Assembly (NCBI RefSeq): GCF_000434895.1
Contig: NZ_FR892777.1
Coordinates: 1-25,281 of the forward strand
Source of the DNA: Phascolarctobacterium succinatutens CAG:287
Lineage (GTDB): Bacteria; Bacillota; Negativicutes; Acidaminococcales; Acidaminococcaceae
DNA length: 25,281 bases
Direction: 5' to 3'
Shown here: one piece after another, positions 7,032-13,745 of the stretch
Layout of the letters: each line of letters starts with the position of its first letter
Numbering within the stretch: position 1 is the first letter of the stretch
The notes under the pieces: model-generated
The model's input: only the letters and a program-made list of their open reading frames with translations
Databases searched by the model: none
What the model was told of the DNA's origin: nothing
Position numbers and translations under genes: made by a program

Positions 7032-7775
7032 TCACTTGCACGCCAGCCTGTTAACCTGCGTCGCAATAATCCCCGCGCCATAGCCATTATCAATATTCAC
7101 AACAGAAACGCAGTTAGCGCAGGAATTAATCATCGTCAGCAGCGCACTCAGTCCATGAAAGCTCGCACCGTATCCGACAGAAGTCGGCACCGCAATCACC
7201 GGATTACGCACAAGGCCGCCGATAACGCTCGCCAGCGCTCCCTCCATACCTGCAGCCGTCACAACGCAGTTAGCCTGCTGCAGTAAATCCACCTTATCCA
7301 AAAGACGGTGAATACCGCTCACGCCAACATCGTAAAGCCTCTCCACATGCGTCCCGAAAAACTCCGCCGTCTGCGCCGCCTCCTCCGCAACGGGAATATC
7401 AGCAGTACCCGCAGTACACACAACAACGCAGCCGCAGCGCACCTTATCCGGACGCTCCTGCTTCAGCGTCCGAGCCACCGGGTCATAAACAATATCAGGC
7501 AGCTGCCGCCGCACCAGCTCATACTGCTCCGGCGTTGCCCGCGTGCCGAACACCTCACCCTGCTCCGCCAAAAGACGCTTATAAATCTCTGCCAAATACG
7601 CATCAGGCTTACCGCTGCAGTAAACCACCTCCGCAAAGCCGGTACGCTGCTCACGCGAAGTATCAAGACGCGCATAATTTAAATTCTCGTACGCCTTACG
7701 ATTAAAATAACGCTCAGCCTCAGCCACCGAGAGCTTACCGCTGCGCACCTGTTCAAGTACACTCCTGGAGTCCAC
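7032..7775 (-). CDS. larB: LarB, carboxylase of nickel-pincer cofactor synthesis
   Basis: LarB carboxylates and hydrolyses nicotinic acid adenine dinucleotide to the biscarboxylic pyridinium mononucleotide, the first step of the pathway. The 247-aa protein shows the LarB N-terminal segment (ARLDTSREQRTGFAEVVYC, about 36-54) and a C-terminal half related to PurE (AIR carboxylase), with the glycine-rich GMEGALASVIGGL segment and a P-T-S-V-G-Y-G motif. The start is GTG at 7775, chosen because AGAGGAGG lies 6 nt upstream. It is the first gene of the lar cluster, with its own promoter and a leader hairpin; the repeat element starts a few bases after its stop. Confidence 0.95.
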   Translation of the reverse strand: MDSRSVLEQVRSGKLSVAEAERYFNRKAYENLNYARLDTSREQRTGFAEVVYCSGKPDAYLAEIYKRLLAEQGEVFGTRATPEQYELVRRQLPDIVYDPVARTLKQERPDKVRCGCVVVCTAGTADIPVAEEAAQTAEFFGTHVERLYDVGVSGIHRLLDKVDLLQQANCVVTAAGMEGALASVIGGLVRNPVIAVPTSVGYGASFHGLSALLTMINSCANCVSVVNIDNGYGAGIIATQVNRLACK

Positions 7776-7796
7776 TATAAACCTCCTCTTATGACA

Positions 7797-7830
7797 AAGA
7801 CTTAGTCCGCTGTTCAGCAGACTAAGTCTT
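7797..7830 (-). promoter_or_regulatory. Long stem-loop in the larB leader
   Basis: An 11-bp perfect stem (7797-7807 with 7820-7830, AAGACTTAGTC/GACTAAGTCTT) is topped by an inner GCTG/CAGC stem. It lies between the predicted larB transcription start and the larB ribosome site at 7781-7788. Only three T follow it on the minus strand, so a terminator for thrC is possible but poor. A structured leader that modulates larB is the other reading. Confidence 0.55.
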
Positions 7831-7858
7831 GCATATATAAATATTAAATTTCGGTTTT

Positions 7859-7887
7859 ATTATAGCGAAAACATACCCGCAACGCAA
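7859..7887 (-). promoter_or_regulatory. Promoter of the lar operon
   Basis: On the minus strand TTGCGT (7887-7882), a 17-nt spacer and a perfect TATAAT (7864-7859) lie between the thrC stop and larB. Transcription would start near 7852, giving a leader of about 77 nt that contains the stem-loop. Confidence 0.65.
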
Positions 7888-7910
7888 GTATTCTTCACAT
7901 CAAGCCACAA

Positions 7911-9401
7911 TTATACAAGGTTCTTCACAACCGCCAGCTCCATCTTGTCCGCAGGAATAACCTCGGAATGCAGTACAGGCAGGTTCTCCAGCGCCAGCAT
8001 ACGCGGCGGAATCTCTGCGCCGGTATCGGCATGCAGCTTCTGCAGCAACTCAAAAGGATTGCTGCCCTGCGGCTGAGCATCATCAAGCGCTGCCAGCACG
8101 CTGTCGGCAAATTTATACGGACTAGCAGTAGACAGCACCACGGTGTAAGTCTCATCACTCGTCAGGAAGCGATATTTTTCCATTGCACGCCACGCAACAG
8201 CAGTATGCGTATCCATCAGATAATGATAATCATTGTAGATACGGCCGATAGCCTCCTTCGTTTCCAGCTCATCAACCCAAGCGCCAAAGAACTGGCTCTG
8301 AATCTGCTTCAGATCATCGCTGTCAATCTCATAATGACCTTCGGTATTCAAATGCTTCATATAATCTGCCACACGCGCAGCATCATGCTCTGTCACACTG
8401 TAAAGCAGGCGCTCCAGATTACTGGAAACAAGAATATCCATAGAAGGAGAAACAGTTTTAAAGAACTCACGGCGTCTGTCATAAACACCGGTATTGATAA
8501 AATCAGTCAGGACATTATTGCTGTTGGAAGCGCACAGCAGTCTGTCAATCGGCAGGCCCATCAGCTTAGCATAATAACCGGCCAGAATATCACCGAAATT
8601 ACCGGTCGGAACAACGAAATTAATCGGCTGACCGGCAGTAATCTTACCTGCCTTAATAGCATCAACATAAGCGCTGAAATAATACACAATCTGCGGTACT
8701 AAGCGGCCCCAGTTAATAGAATTGGCAGAAGAGAAGGTATAACCCTTCTTCTCCAGCTCATCACTGAGCGCAGTATTGCCGAAAATTTCCTTCACGCCGC
8801 GCTGAGCATCATCAAAATTACCCTCAATGCCGAAAACCTTCACATTCTTGCCAGCCTGGGTAATCATCTGATGCTTCTGGATATCGCTTACGCCCTCGCT
8901 GGGGTAGAAAACAATAATCTGCGTACCCGGAACATCAGCAAAGCCCTCCAAAGCTGCCTTGCCTGTATCACCGGAGGTCGCAACCAGAATAACAACCTTA
9001 TTCGTCTCGCCCGTCTTCTGCATCGAACGTGTCAAAAGATGCGGCAAAAGCTGCAGTGCCATATCCTTAAAGGCAGACGTCGGGCCATGCCACAGCTCCA
9101 GCACAGCAGTGTTATCATTCACCTGCACCAGCGGCACAGGATTATCGCCGAATTTTTCCGGTGCATAAGCAGCATTTACACATTCACGCAGCTCGTCCTC
9201 GCTGAAATCAGTCAGATACTGCAGCAGCACATCAACGGCACGCTCCGTATAAGGCTTGCGCTCCATTGCCTTTATATCAACCATACGCATCGCAGGAATA
9301 TTCTGCGGTACAAACAATCCTCCATCTGCTGCCAGGCCGCGGGTAATCGCATGCGCAGCAGAAACTAAATCAGTTTTCCCTCGTGTACTAACATATAACA
9401 T
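7911..9401 (-). CDS. thrC: Threonine synthase
   Basis: This PLP enzyme converts O-phosphohomoserine to threonine. The 496-aa length and the sequence fit the long fungal/proteobacterial-type threonine synthase. The PLP lysine is K112 in the motif SAFKDMALQ (109-117). The phosphate-binding region VATSGDTGKAALEG follows, and VVPTGNFGDILAG lies mid-protein. The ATG at 9401 is preceded by a modest AGG-type ribosome site. A good promoter sits about 125 nt upstream, just past the ybaK stop, so it is probably transcribed alone. No threonine- or T-box-type leader is recognised. Confidence 0.97.
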   Translation of the reverse strand: MLYVSTRGKTDLVSAAHAITRGLAADGGLFVPQNIPAMRMVDIKAMERKPYTERAVDVLLQYLTDFSEDELRECVNAAYAPEKFGDNPVPLVQVNDNTAVLELWHGPTSAFKDMALQLLPHLLTRSMQKTGETNKVVILVATSGDTGKAALEGFADVPGTQIIVFYPSEGVSDIQKHQMITQAGKNVKVFGIEGNFDDAQRGVKEIFGNTALSDELEKKGYTFSSANSINWGRLVPQIVYYFSAYVDAIKAGKITAGQPINFVVPTGNFGDILAGYYAKLMGLPIDRLLCASNSNNVLTDFINTGVYDRRREFFKTVSPSMDILVSSNLERLLYSVTEHDAARVADYMKHLNTEGHYEIDSDDLKQIQSQFFGAWVDELETKEAIGRIYNDYHYLMDTHTAVAWRAMEKYRFLTSDETYTVVLSTASPYKFADSVLAALDDAQPQGSNPFELLQKLHADTGAEIPPRMLALENLPVLHSEVIPADKMELAVVKNLV

Positions 9402-9421
9402 AAATTCAACCTACTTTCTTC

Positions 9422-9461
9422 TATAGTTTTTGACATCATACTGCCTTCAGCGTTAACTATA
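9422..9461. repeat. Inverted repeat in the thrC leader
   Basis: TATAGTT (9422-9428) and AACTATA (9455-9461) are perfect inverted copies separated by 26 nt inside the predicted thrC 5' leader. The stem is short and A/T-rich. It matches no riboswitch or T-box that I recognise. Confidence 0.25.
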
Positions 9462-9525
9462 CGTCTTCAGGCCAGCACAGCCGTATTTCTTCAAAACACA
9501 ATTGTGCAAATAGGTTATCAAGATT

Positions 9526-9554
9526 ATAATAGCACATTTTATAAGAAGGAACAA
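9526..9554 (-). promoter_or_regulatory. Promoter of thrC
   Basis: On the minus strand TTGTTC (9554-9549), a 17-nt spacer and TGC-TATTAT (-10 at 9531-9526) form an extended -10 promoter directly after the ybaK stop codon. A perfect TATAAT overlaps three bases further on, so the exact register is uncertain. Confidence 0.6.
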
Positions 9555-9557
9555 GAG

Positions 9558-10043
9558 TTACTCTGCAAAAATAAGCGGCGCCACCGTGGCAGAGGTAGCA
9601 CGCTGCAAATCAGCTGGTGCTGCAATAATCTGCATACCGCGCTGACCGGCACTGATTGCAATCTCCGGCCAGTTATTGCTGGTTTCATCCATATATACAG
9701 GATAGTTCTTTTTAGCGCCCAAGGGTGAACAGCCGCCGCGAATATAGCCTGTCAGCGGCAATACCTCCTTCAGATGCACCAGCTCGGCACGCTTATTGCC
9801 GCTGGCTCTAGCCAACGCCTTTAAATCAAGCTCGCCGTCACCGGGAATTACGGCAAACATAATGCCGTTCTTGTCACCACGTACTACCAGTGTTTTGAAT
9901 ACCTGTGATGCAGGCATGCCAACCTCTGCGGCAACATGCACAGCATCCAGATGCTCCTCGTCTACCGGATATTCCATAATACGGTATTCTATCTTCAGCT
10001 CGTCCAGACGGCGGGCTGCATTAGTTTTTTTGTTATGTTTCAT
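9558..10043 (-). CDS. ybaK: YbaK/EbsC-family Cys-tRNA(Pro) deacylase
   Basis: A 161-aa single-domain aminoacyl-tRNA editing protein of the YbaK family, which hydrolyses cysteine mischarged on tRNA(Pro). Family features include the N-terminal T-NAARRLDELKI segment, QVFKTLVVRG, the KALARASGNKRAELV helix, GYIRGGCSPLG and the C-terminal SAGQRGMQI. The ATG at 10043 follows a GGGGG-type ribosome site. It is transcribed divergently from nadE, and their promoters overlap around 10088-10115. The thrC promoter begins right after its stop. Confidence 0.95.
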   Translation of the reverse strand: MKHNKKTNAARRLDELKIEYRIMEYPVDEEHLDAVHVAAEVGMPASQVFKTLVVRGDKNGIMFAVIPGDGELDLKALARASGNKRAELVHLKEVLPLTGYIRGGCSPLGAKKNYPVYMDETSNNWPEIAISAGQRGMQIIAAPADLQRATSATVAPLIFAE

Positions 10044-10087
10044 CAGGAAAAACCCCCTCTATGCTAGAGAAATTACTTCATCTCTGT

Positions 10088-10115
10088 TATAATAGCACTA
10101 TAGTAATGTAAAATG
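10088..10115. promoter_or_regulatory. Overlapping divergent promoters for nadE and ybaK
   Basis: On the plus strand an extended -10 TGT-TATAAT (10085-10093) precedes nadE with no clear -35. On the minus strand TGC-TATTAT (-10 at 10094-10089) with a TTGCAT-like -35 about 18 nt upstream serves ybaK. The two -10 elements share the same bases, so polymerase binding for one direction should exclude the other. Confidence 0.5.
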
Positions 10116-10140
10116 CAAATAAAATTGTGAGGACAATAAA

Positions 10141-12033
10141 TTGAAGCTGAAAATTATCTGCGGACAGCTGGAAATTACTCCCGGCCGTCCTGATGTAAAC
10201 TATAAGAAAATCATTGACGCTATTGAAAAAGCACGCAGCCTTGAGGCCGATATCCTGCTGTTGCCCGAAATGGCACTGCCGGGTTATCTTATCGGTGACA
10301 TCTGGGAGCAGCAGACCTTTTTGGATGACTGCACCTATTATGCCGAAAAAATCGTCGCTGCCACCGAAAATATCTGCGTTATCTTCGGCAGCGTTGCCAC
10401 CGAACCAGGCAAGCTCAACGAGGACGGACGCGTGCGCAAATACAACGCTGCCTTTGCCTGCCAAAACGGTAAGCTGCTCGGTGGTTATCAGGGACGCAGC
10501 TTCTTCATCAAGACATCGCTGCCCAACTACCGCGAATTTGACGACTGCCGTCATTTTTACAGCCTGCAGAAGCTCTGCGCCGAAGAAGGTGCAAGCGTCA
10601 GCGAAGCACTGCAGCCTTTGGAAATCGTCATCCGAGGCACCAGCCTGCGCATCGGCGTCATGCTGTGCGAGGACGGCTGGACGGAAAACTATCACCTTAA
10701 CGTACCGCAAACGTTGGCAGCCAACGGAGCACAGCTTTTATGCAACCTTTCCTGCTCACCCTACACACTGGGCAAAAACCGTAAGCGCAACCGCCTTTTC
10801 AGTGCGCAGGCACGCACCGCAGGCATTCCGCTTATCTATTGCAACAACGTCGGTATCCAGAATAACGGCAAGAATATCTTCACCTACGACGGCTGCAGCT
10901 CCGCTTATAACGGTGACGGCAGTCTGGTAACCTCTGCGCCCATGTATGCCGATACATTTCTGGAATTCACTTGGGACACCGAAGCAAACTGCATCATCCC
11001 CAACTGCCCGCCTGCCATACTGCCCCAGGAGCCGGAATCCGTTTACCGCGCCCTTCGCTACGGCACAGCCAAATTTCTGCAGCAATGCGGCATCAAGCGC
11101 ATGACTATTGGTCTTTCCGGCGGCATCGACAGCGCCGTAACCGCCGTCATGTATGCAGATATTCTGGGACCGGAGAACGTGCTGCTGCTCAATTTGCCTT
11201 CACGCTTCAACTCCGCTGCCACGCGCAACAGCGCGCAGCAGCTGGCGCAGGCACTGGGCGCAAACTATGCCGTAATGCCCATCAGCGAAAGCTATGAGCT
11301 GACGGTTAAGCTGTTGGAGCAAACGCCCATCATCCATCTGGCAGACGGCAGCAGCTTCAACCTGCAGCTCAGCGGACTGATTAAGGAAAATATTCAGGCC
11401 CGTGACCGTGGCGCACGTGTTATTGCTGCAGCGTCTGCAGCCTTCGGCGGTGCCTTCAGCTGCAACTCCAACAAAGCAGAGCTGGCCATTGGCTACGCCA
11501 CCTTCTACGGCGACATCTGCGGTGCCATAGCCATGATTGGTGACCTGTGGAAGCATCAGGTTTATGCGTTAGGACGCTATCTTAATGAGGAAGTCTACAA
11601 GCGCAAGGTAATCCCTGAAGCCATCTTCAATATCCGTCCCAGCGCCGAGCTTTCGGATGCGCAGACAGTAGGCAACGGCGGCGATCCGCTGGTTTATAGC
11701 TATCACGATTATCTGCTGCGCGCCTTTATCGAAAACTGGCACAAAACAACTCCGGCAGACATCCTGCGCTGGTACAAGGCAGGCACGCTGGCAGCAGAGC
11801 TCGGCTGCACGCAGGAAGCTATTGAAGAGGCCTGCCCCACTCCCGCTGCGCTGATTGCTGATTTAGAGCGCTGGTGGAAGCTGTTCGCCGGCTTTGCTGT
11901 TGCCAAGCGCATTCAGGCACCGCCTGTTTTATCACTCACCAAACGCGCCTTTGGCTATGACCACCGCGAAGCACAGCTCACGCCCTATTTTTCGCGTGAA
12001 TATCACGAGCTTAAGGAAGAACTGCTGCAGTAA
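10141..12033 (+). CDS. nadE: Glutamine-hydrolysing NAD+ synthase
   Basis: This enzyme makes NAD+ from deamido-NAD+, ATP and glutamine. The 630-aa protein has an N-terminal nitrilase-type glutaminase domain with the Glu-Lys-Cys triad visible as E43 (LLLPEMALPGY), K124 (FFIKTS) and C176 (MLCEDGW). The C-terminal synthetase domain has the PP-loop SGGIDS at 326-331. The start is TTG at 10141, preceded by GAGGA with 7 nt spacing; the next in-frame ATG would remove the beginning of the nitrilase fold. It is one of the few plus-strand genes here and stands alone with its own terminator. Confidence 0.97.
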   Translation: MKLKIICGQLEITPGRPDVNYKKIIDAIEKARSLEADILLLPEMALPGYLIGDIWEQQTFLDDCTYYAEKIVAATENICVIFGSVATEPGKLNEDGRVRKYNAAFACQNGKLLGGYQGRSFFIKTSLPNYREFDDCRHFYSLQKLCAEEGASVSEALQPLEIVIRGTSLRIGVMLCEDGWTENYHLNVPQTLAANGAQLLCNLSCSPYTLGKNRKRNRLFSAQARTAGIPLIYCNNVGIQNNGKNIFTYDGCSSAYNGDGSLVTSAPMYADTFLEFTWDTEANCIIPNCPPAILPQEPESVYRALRYGTAKFLQQCGIKRMTIGLSGGIDSAVTAVMYADILGPENVLLLNLPSRFNSAATRNSAQQLAQALGANYAVMPISESYELTVKLLEQTPIIHLADGSSFNLQLSGLIKENIQARDRGARVIAAASAAFGGAFSCNSNKAELAIGYATFYGDICGAIAMIGDLWKHQVYALGRYLNEEVYKRKVIPEAIFNIRPSAELSDAQTVGNGGDPLVYSYHDYLLRAFIENWHKTTPADILRWYKAGTLAAELGCTQEAIEEACPTPAALIADLERWWKLFAGFAVAKRIQAPPVLSLTKRAFGYDHREAQLTPYFSREYHELKEELLQ

Positions 12034-12045
12034 AAAAGCTATCCG

Positions 12046-12085
12046 GCAGAAGAAAAATATGCTTTTATATTTTTCTTCTGCTTTA
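12046..12085 (+). terminator. Terminator of nadE
   Basis: A perfect 15-bp stem (12046-12060 with 12067-12081, arms GCAGAAGAAAAATAT and its complement) with a 6-nt loop is followed by TTTAT. It starts 12 nt after the nadE stop. The stem is A/T-rich at the tip and the T-run is short, but position and length support termination. Confidence 0.7.
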
Positions 12086-12110
12086 TGATTAACATACTAT
12101 ATATTTTCTC

Positions 12111-12139
12111 TTGACATCTGTTTAATTAAATAGTATAAT
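12111..12139 (+). promoter_or_regulatory. Perfect consensus promoter of the tRNA cluster
   Basis: TTGACA (12111-12116), exactly 17 nt, then TATAAT (12134-12139). The first tRNA starts 12 nt after the -10, so the transcript begins a few bases before tRNA-Pro. Confidence 0.92.
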
Positions 12140-12151
12140 ATCTTTTGTATT

Positions 12152-12228
12152 CGGGGTGTAGCGCAGTTTGGTAGCGCACCTGCCTTGGGAGCAGGGTGTC
12201 GCAGGTTCGAATCCTGCCACTCCGACCA
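12152..12228 (+). tRNA. tRNA-Pro (anticodon TGG)
   Basis: A full cloverleaf: acceptor CGGGGTG pairs with CACTCCG, the anticodon loop contains TGG, and the T-arm has GGTTCGAATCC. Discriminator A and the encoded CCA (12226-12228) are present. It is first of three tRNA genes read from one promoter. Confidence 0.96.
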
Positions 12229-12229
12229 T

Positions 12230-12303
12230 GCGGGTGTAGTTTAGTGGTAAAACCTCAGCCTTCCAAGCTGATGTTGTGGGTTCGATTCCCATCGCCCGCT
12301 CCA
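12230..12303 (+). tRNA. tRNA-Gly (anticodon TCC)
   Basis: Acceptor GCGGGTG pairs with CGCCCGC (one T-G wobble), the anticodon loop reads CTTCCAA with TCC, and the T-loop is TTCGATT. Discriminator T and encoded CCA (12301-12303) are present. It begins one base after tRNA-Pro. Confidence 0.96.
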
Positions 12304-12312
12304 AATTAATAT

Positions 12313-12389
<77 letters not shown>

Positions 12390-12397
12390 TGAAAGAA

Positions 12398-12430
12398 ACC
12401 CCGCAACCATGCAGGTTGCGGGGTATTTTT
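12398..12430 (+). terminator. Terminator of the tRNA cluster
   Basis: A 10-bp G/C-rich stem CCCCGCAACC/GGTTGCGGGG (12399-12408 with 12414-12423) plus a closing A-T pair is followed by ATTTTT. It starts 9 nt after tRNA-Arg. On the minus strand it is followed by TTTCTTTC and might also stop transcripts from the small-gene island. Confidence 0.93.
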
Positions 12431-12504
12431 GTGTGTAAAAATTGCACTTTTAAGTTAAGCACCGCACTTTACAACAGCTCAAAAATATTTGCTGCAGTTT
12501 CCGT

Positions 12505-12696
12505 TTAAGCCTGCTTATATATCTGTTTTACCTTCTTAAAAATTTCCCAGTTCGTCTTTACAAACCAGGCAAACACACAGCCAACAGCAAAGGTTACAGC
12601 GCTTTTTTCGTCTGTTACTACGTTTAAAATAGATTTGATCATAAGTCCTATCGCCAAAAACTCAAATACCAAAAATAAAATCACATGCTTTTTCAT
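12505..12696 (-). CDS. Small membrane protein (63 aa), unknown function
   Basis: A short hydrophobic protein with two probable membrane segments (about 4-24 and 33-48) and a basic C-terminal tail. I start it at the ATG at 12696, which has GGGAGA 8 nt upstream; a further in-frame ATG at 12711 has no such site. The second half (D-E-K-S-A-V..F.VG.V.AW.VK) resembles the 46-aa protein encoded at 12988-13128, suggesting a tandem family. It is the last gene of the AT-rich island before the tRNA cluster. No known family is recognised. Confidence 0.6.
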   Translation of the reverse strand: MKKHVILFLVFEFLAIGLMIKSILNVVTDEKSAVTFAVGCVFAWFVKTNWEIFKKVKQIYKQA

Positions 12697-12746
12697 TAAA
12701 TAATCTCCCATCTGTTATATACTCATACACATTTTTTCACTAACAC

Positions 12747-12878
12747 TTAAAACATAAATTGCACTAATCTGCAAGTATAGTATACTGCTGCGCATACCAT
12801 AATCTCTTTTTTGAATCTGTAATTTCTATTATAAGTCAAAACCACCAAGCAAATCATAAATATATCCGTAAGCTTCAT
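12747..12878 (-). CDS. Very small membrane protein (43 aa), unknown function
   Basis: The frame starts ATG at 12878 and ends TAA at 12747. The protein begins MKLTDIFMICLVV, with one clear hydrophobic segment and a second moderately hydrophobic stretch after a basic turn (R-F-K-K-E). Its beginning parallels MKIKVTDVLAIIC of the 46-aa neighbour. GGAG lies 11 nt upstream, a rather long spacing, so translation is less certain than for the neighbours. It may be a degenerate paralogue. Confidence 0.4.
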   Translation of the reverse strand: MKLTDIFMICLVVLTYNRNYRFKKEIMVCAAVYYTCRLVQFMF

Positions 12879-12921
12879 TTACATATCATCTCCACTACTG
12901 TGTTTAGTTTCTGCTGTTTCA

Positions 12922-12935
12922 TTCCCTCCGCTCGC
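12922..12935. repeat. 14-bp direct repeat, copy 1
   Basis: TTCCCTCCGCTCGC occurs here and again at 13394-13407. On the minus strand both copies carry a GGAGGG ribosome-site core and lie upstream of small frames, so the island may have grown by duplication of gene plus leader. Confidence 0.55.
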
Positions 12936-12987
12936 GCTCCGCGTTACTATTATACTAATCGCAAATCAGTAATTGAGTGACTATCCT

Positions 12988-13128
12988 TTACATTACTCTT
13001 TTCATTACCCACCATACTATCACACCGCCTGTGATGAATGCTTTGACAGCTTCTTTGTCAAAGTTTATATAATACAGCGCCCACGAAAAGCAAATAATCG
13101 CTAAAACGTCCGTTACTTTTATTTTCAT
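12988..13128 (-). CDS. Very small membrane protein (46 aa), unknown function
   Basis: The frame runs from ATG 13128 to TAA 12988. GGGAGA lies 7 nt before the ATG, a good ribosome site. The protein has two hydrophobic segments (about 7-21 and 30-42) separated by the charged turn N-F-D-K-E-A-V-K, giving a hairpin topology. The second segment resembles that of the 63-aa protein downstream. It begins 21 nt after the stop of the 79-aa gene, so the two are likely cotranscribed. Holin-like, toxin-like or regulatory membrane peptides have this shape, but none is identified. Confidence 0.55.
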   Translation of the reverse strand: MKIKVTDVLAIICFSWALYYINFDKEAVKAFITGGVIVWWVMKRVM

Positions 13129-13149
13129 TGTATATTCTCCCTTAAAAAC

Positions 13150-13389
13150 TTAATACCATTCACATGCACTTGTTTCTGGAAATTCTACATACTGCACAAG
13201 CTTGCCTACTCTGACCATAGCCATTCCTCGATACATTTCAGATACGCCAACCACTTCTTTTACAATAAAGCGATCCTTAAAATTTTTTCGGTTCACTTGT
13301 ACAATCCCAAAATTATCCTTTTTCCCTTCGGGATAAAATTTATACTGCACATATTCTTCTGTCAGCTCTAACAGCTCAAGAGTAAGCAT
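13150..13389 (-). CDS. Small hypothetical protein (79 aa)
   Basis: A soluble, beta-rich-looking small protein with alternating hydrophobic and charged residues and no signal peptide or membrane segment. The start is set at ATG 13389 because GGAGG lies just upstream; an in-frame upstream ATG (13425) has no ribosome site. A promoter with 17-nt spacing lies at 13464-13492. It seems to head a small transcription unit that continues into the membrane-peptide genes. I recognise no family. Confidence 0.6.
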   Translation of the reverse strand: MLTLELLELTEEYVQYKFYPEGKKDNFGIVQVNRKNFKDRFIVKEVVGVSEMYRGMAMVRVGKLVQYVEFPETSACEWY

Positions 13390-13393
13390 GCTC

Positions 13394-13407
13394 TTCCCTC
13401 CGCTCGC
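13394..13407. repeat. 14-bp direct repeat, copy 2
   Basis: Second copy of TTCCCTCCGCTCGC, containing the ribosome site of the 79-aa gene on the minus strand. Confidence 0.55.
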
Positions 13408-13463
13408 ATTCATGGTTTCTATCATTTTAATCTAAGATCATTCTCAATCTTTCGCATTCTTTT

Positions 13464-13492
13464 ATTTTAACATATTGCTCCAATTTTTACAA
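13464..13492 (-). promoter_or_regulatory. Promoter of the 79-aa gene
   Basis: On the minus strand TTGTAA (13492-13487), 17 nt, and TAAAAT (13469-13464), the latter preceded by TGT as an extended -10. It lies about 75 nt before the start codon. Confidence 0.5.
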
Positions 13493-13670
13493 TTTACTTG
13501 AATATATTTTCTTGATACTTAACAAATCTTATCTCGCATTATTAAATAATAGCAATATAATTAACTCAACAGCAGAAGATTTTTCGCTACAGTATATCGG
13601 CAAAAAAATTGAATATCATTACACCTAACACATCAGAAAAGTTTTCCTGTTCTTACAACTGTTTAGATGC

Positions 13671-13709
13671 AAAAAACGCTAAAGACTTTCACAAGCCTTT
13701 AGCGTTTTT
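13671..13709 (-). terminator. Terminator of the phoH-recO operon
   Basis: A perfect 13-bp stem (13672-13684 with 13697-13709, core ACGCTAAAG/CTTTAGCGT) with a 12-nt loop. On the minus strand it ends in six T (13676-13671). It lies 37 nt beyond the recO stop. T-runs on both sides allow it to work in both directions. Confidence 0.88.
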
Positions 13710-13745
13710 GTTTACGTTCTTCAATTAAGCGCCTCCGCCGCAGCC

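Larger units (their letters stand above)
13390..13670. other. AT-rich intergenic stretch upstream of the small-gene island
   Basis: About 280 bases without a supported gene, markedly richer in A/T than the flanking operons. Apart from the promoter at 13464-13492 and the leader of the 79-aa gene, I see no RNA, repeat or coding signal here. Confidence 0.6.

Noticed and set aside
6854..7093. 79-codon minus-strand frame overlapping the repeat and the larB end
   Set aside because: It is made mostly of palindromic repeat sequence and has no ribosome site.
9402..9525. T-box or threonine attenuator upstream of thrC
   Set aside because: No T-box consensus, no run of Thr codons and no terminator/antiterminator pair could be found.
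12881..12928. 15-codon peptide just before the 43-aa gene (starts MKQQK), possible leader peptide
   Set aside because: The GGAGGG core is only one or two bases from its ATG, too close for normal initiation, and there is no other support.
13041..13063. 8-bp inverted repeat CTTTGACA/TGTCAAAG
   Set aside because: It lies inside the 46-codon gene and no T-run follows; probably chance.
12390..13745. Integrated element using tRNA-Arg as attachment site
   Set aside because: No integrase gene and no second copy of the tRNA 3' end were seen in the island.
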